Shown here piece by piece: positions 6,006-6,801 of a stretch of DNA of 6,801 nucleotides (position 1 is its first letter; the number at the start of each line of letters is the position of its first letter). The DNA is taken from positions 1 through 6,801 of the forward strand of contig JBKQKS010000359.1 in assembly GCA_052147395.1 (NCBI GenBank). Reading direction: 5' to 3'. This DNA comes from Roseiarcus sp052147395 (GTDB taxonomy: Bacteria > Pseudomonadota > Alphaproteobacteria > Rhizobiales > Beijerinckiaceae). The position numbers and the translations under genes are program-made. A model generated the notes under the pieces. The model did not search any database and was not told the origin of the DNA. It saw nothing but the letters and a program-made list of their open reading frames with translations.

Positions 6006-6801
6006 GCAGAACGCTGAACCCTGTGCTCTGGCGACCGTGCAGGGAGGAAAGGCGGCTGTCCCAAATCGAAGATGATTTGCGCGCGGGGGGCCGCAGCCGA
6101 TGCCGGTTTCATTGAGATAATAGACCGTACAATTCACTCCCGCGGCAATTTGCCGCAGAACTGACCCGGCCCAGAAACGCCGAATCCGCTGAGTTATGCG
6201 CCGATTCCAGCGTCGAGGCGGTGACGTCTTTCGATCTCGAACCGGCCAGCGGCTGCTTACACGCCGGCTGACTCAGGCGTGCTTTCGCGGATCACGATGA
6301 TAACGGGTCGCGGCCGCGCTGCCGAGCATCATTTGGGACCGCGCTCGCCATCGGTCGGACAAGCCCGCCATCGAAGGCGCCGCGGCGGCACCCGCAGCTT
6401 CGCGCCATCTCCCAGTTCGACCCGTCGTCCGCTTTTGCCGCCGACCGAAGGCCCCGGTCCTGACGAACTCCCGGAACGGCTCAGGCTTCCGCTCGAAAGT
6501 TCGACGCGATCGCGGTTGTGATCGATGCCGTCGAGCCGGGCGCCGCCGAGGAGGAGGAGGCGCCGATCGCTCGCGCGGCAGTCCACCCCGAACAGGCCGG
6601 CAAAGATCGCCCACACCGTGGGTACGCCAATGCCCCGAGAATCTCGACGACATTGCGGGCCTGCCCCGCTGACGAGCGGGCCGGGGCCCCAATCGTCGAC
6701 GATAAAACGCCGGCGACAGTCCCTGCGGCTGCATCTCGCGCGTTCCGAGATCTACCTCGTGCCTTGTGGCCGGCCCCTCGGCAAGGAGCTGGAGGCGATG
6801 C
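6006..6801. other. Gene-poor region to the window edge
   Basis: Open frames exist on both strands from about 6270, the longest on the minus strand at 6273-6734. Their translations are Arg/Pro/Ser/Gly-rich, lack motifs, and overlap each other as GC-rich shadows do, so I do not call a gene. Small structures are present: a palindrome at 6142-6156, CACGCC/GGCGTG arms at 6260-6281, and CCCGCT-GACG-AGCGGG at 6665-6680, none with a T-run. Decayed coding sequence cannot be excluded. Confidence 0.45.
6142..6156. repeat. 15-nt perfect odd palindrome
   Basis: GCGGCAA-T-TTGCCGC has exact 7-nt arms around a central T, the same architecture as the palindrome at 221-239. A shorter related word, GGCAATTGCC, occurs at 4518-4527 in the leader of the first tagged gene. 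This may be a regulator site, but no adjacent gene start supports a role. Confidence 0.35.

Noticed and set aside
6112..6133. TTGAGA and TACAAT as -35 and -10 boxes
   Set aside because: The spacer is only 10 bases, too short for a promoter.
6273..6734. 153-aa minus-strand open frame
   Set aside because: It is Arg/Pro-rich, overlaps other frames on both strands, shows no recognised domain, and I did not find a convincing ribosome binding site.

Overview
The window is GC-rich, with pervasive GC-driven reading-frame shadowing, and looks chromosomal. It most likely comes from an alphaproteobacterium of the Hyphomicrobiales/Rhizobiales type. Three things suggest this: a dispersed palindromic repeat whose arms read as MPGLVPGIHV and DEPGHDG, remains of a transposase family I associate with that group, and two exported proteins ending in a VPGPIAGAGLP tag. 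No species assignment is possible from the sequence alone.

Layout. Positions 1-758 hold no gene I can support, but contain a 19-nt perfect palindrome and, just past the calpain stop codon, a strong hairpin. Positions 759-2660 (minus strand) encode a 633-aa calpain-like (C2 family) cysteine protease with an intact Cys/His/Asn triad, no signal peptide and a Gly/Ser/Asp-rich RTX-like C-terminus. Positions 2661-3460 are non-coding: a candidate small RNA ending in a rho-independent terminator, then the palindromic repeat at 3088-3242. Positions 3461 to about 4160 hold a frameshifted transposase relic. Two plus-strand genes follow (4561-5067 and 5442-5948). Each encodes exactly 168 aa with a signal peptide, a beta-rich middle and the same C-terminal tag (VPGPIAGAGLP, hydrophobic helix, Arg cluster), which resembles PEP-CTERM-type sorting tags. 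A clear terminator follows the second gene. From 6006 to the end I find no supportable gene.

How the parts relate. The two tagged proteins are probably a diverged tandem pair. They share length, tag position and a promoter-like motif (TTGACT-N12-TGCGC-N-ATG) upstream, so they are likely expressed separately but from similar promoters. The calpain gene is divergent from them, separated by repeat and transposon debris, and nothing in the sequence links it to them functionally. The window reads as an accessory, gene-poor segment holding exported or surface proteins. The best candidates for something undescribed are the tagged pair with its shared promoter motif and the candidate small RNA.
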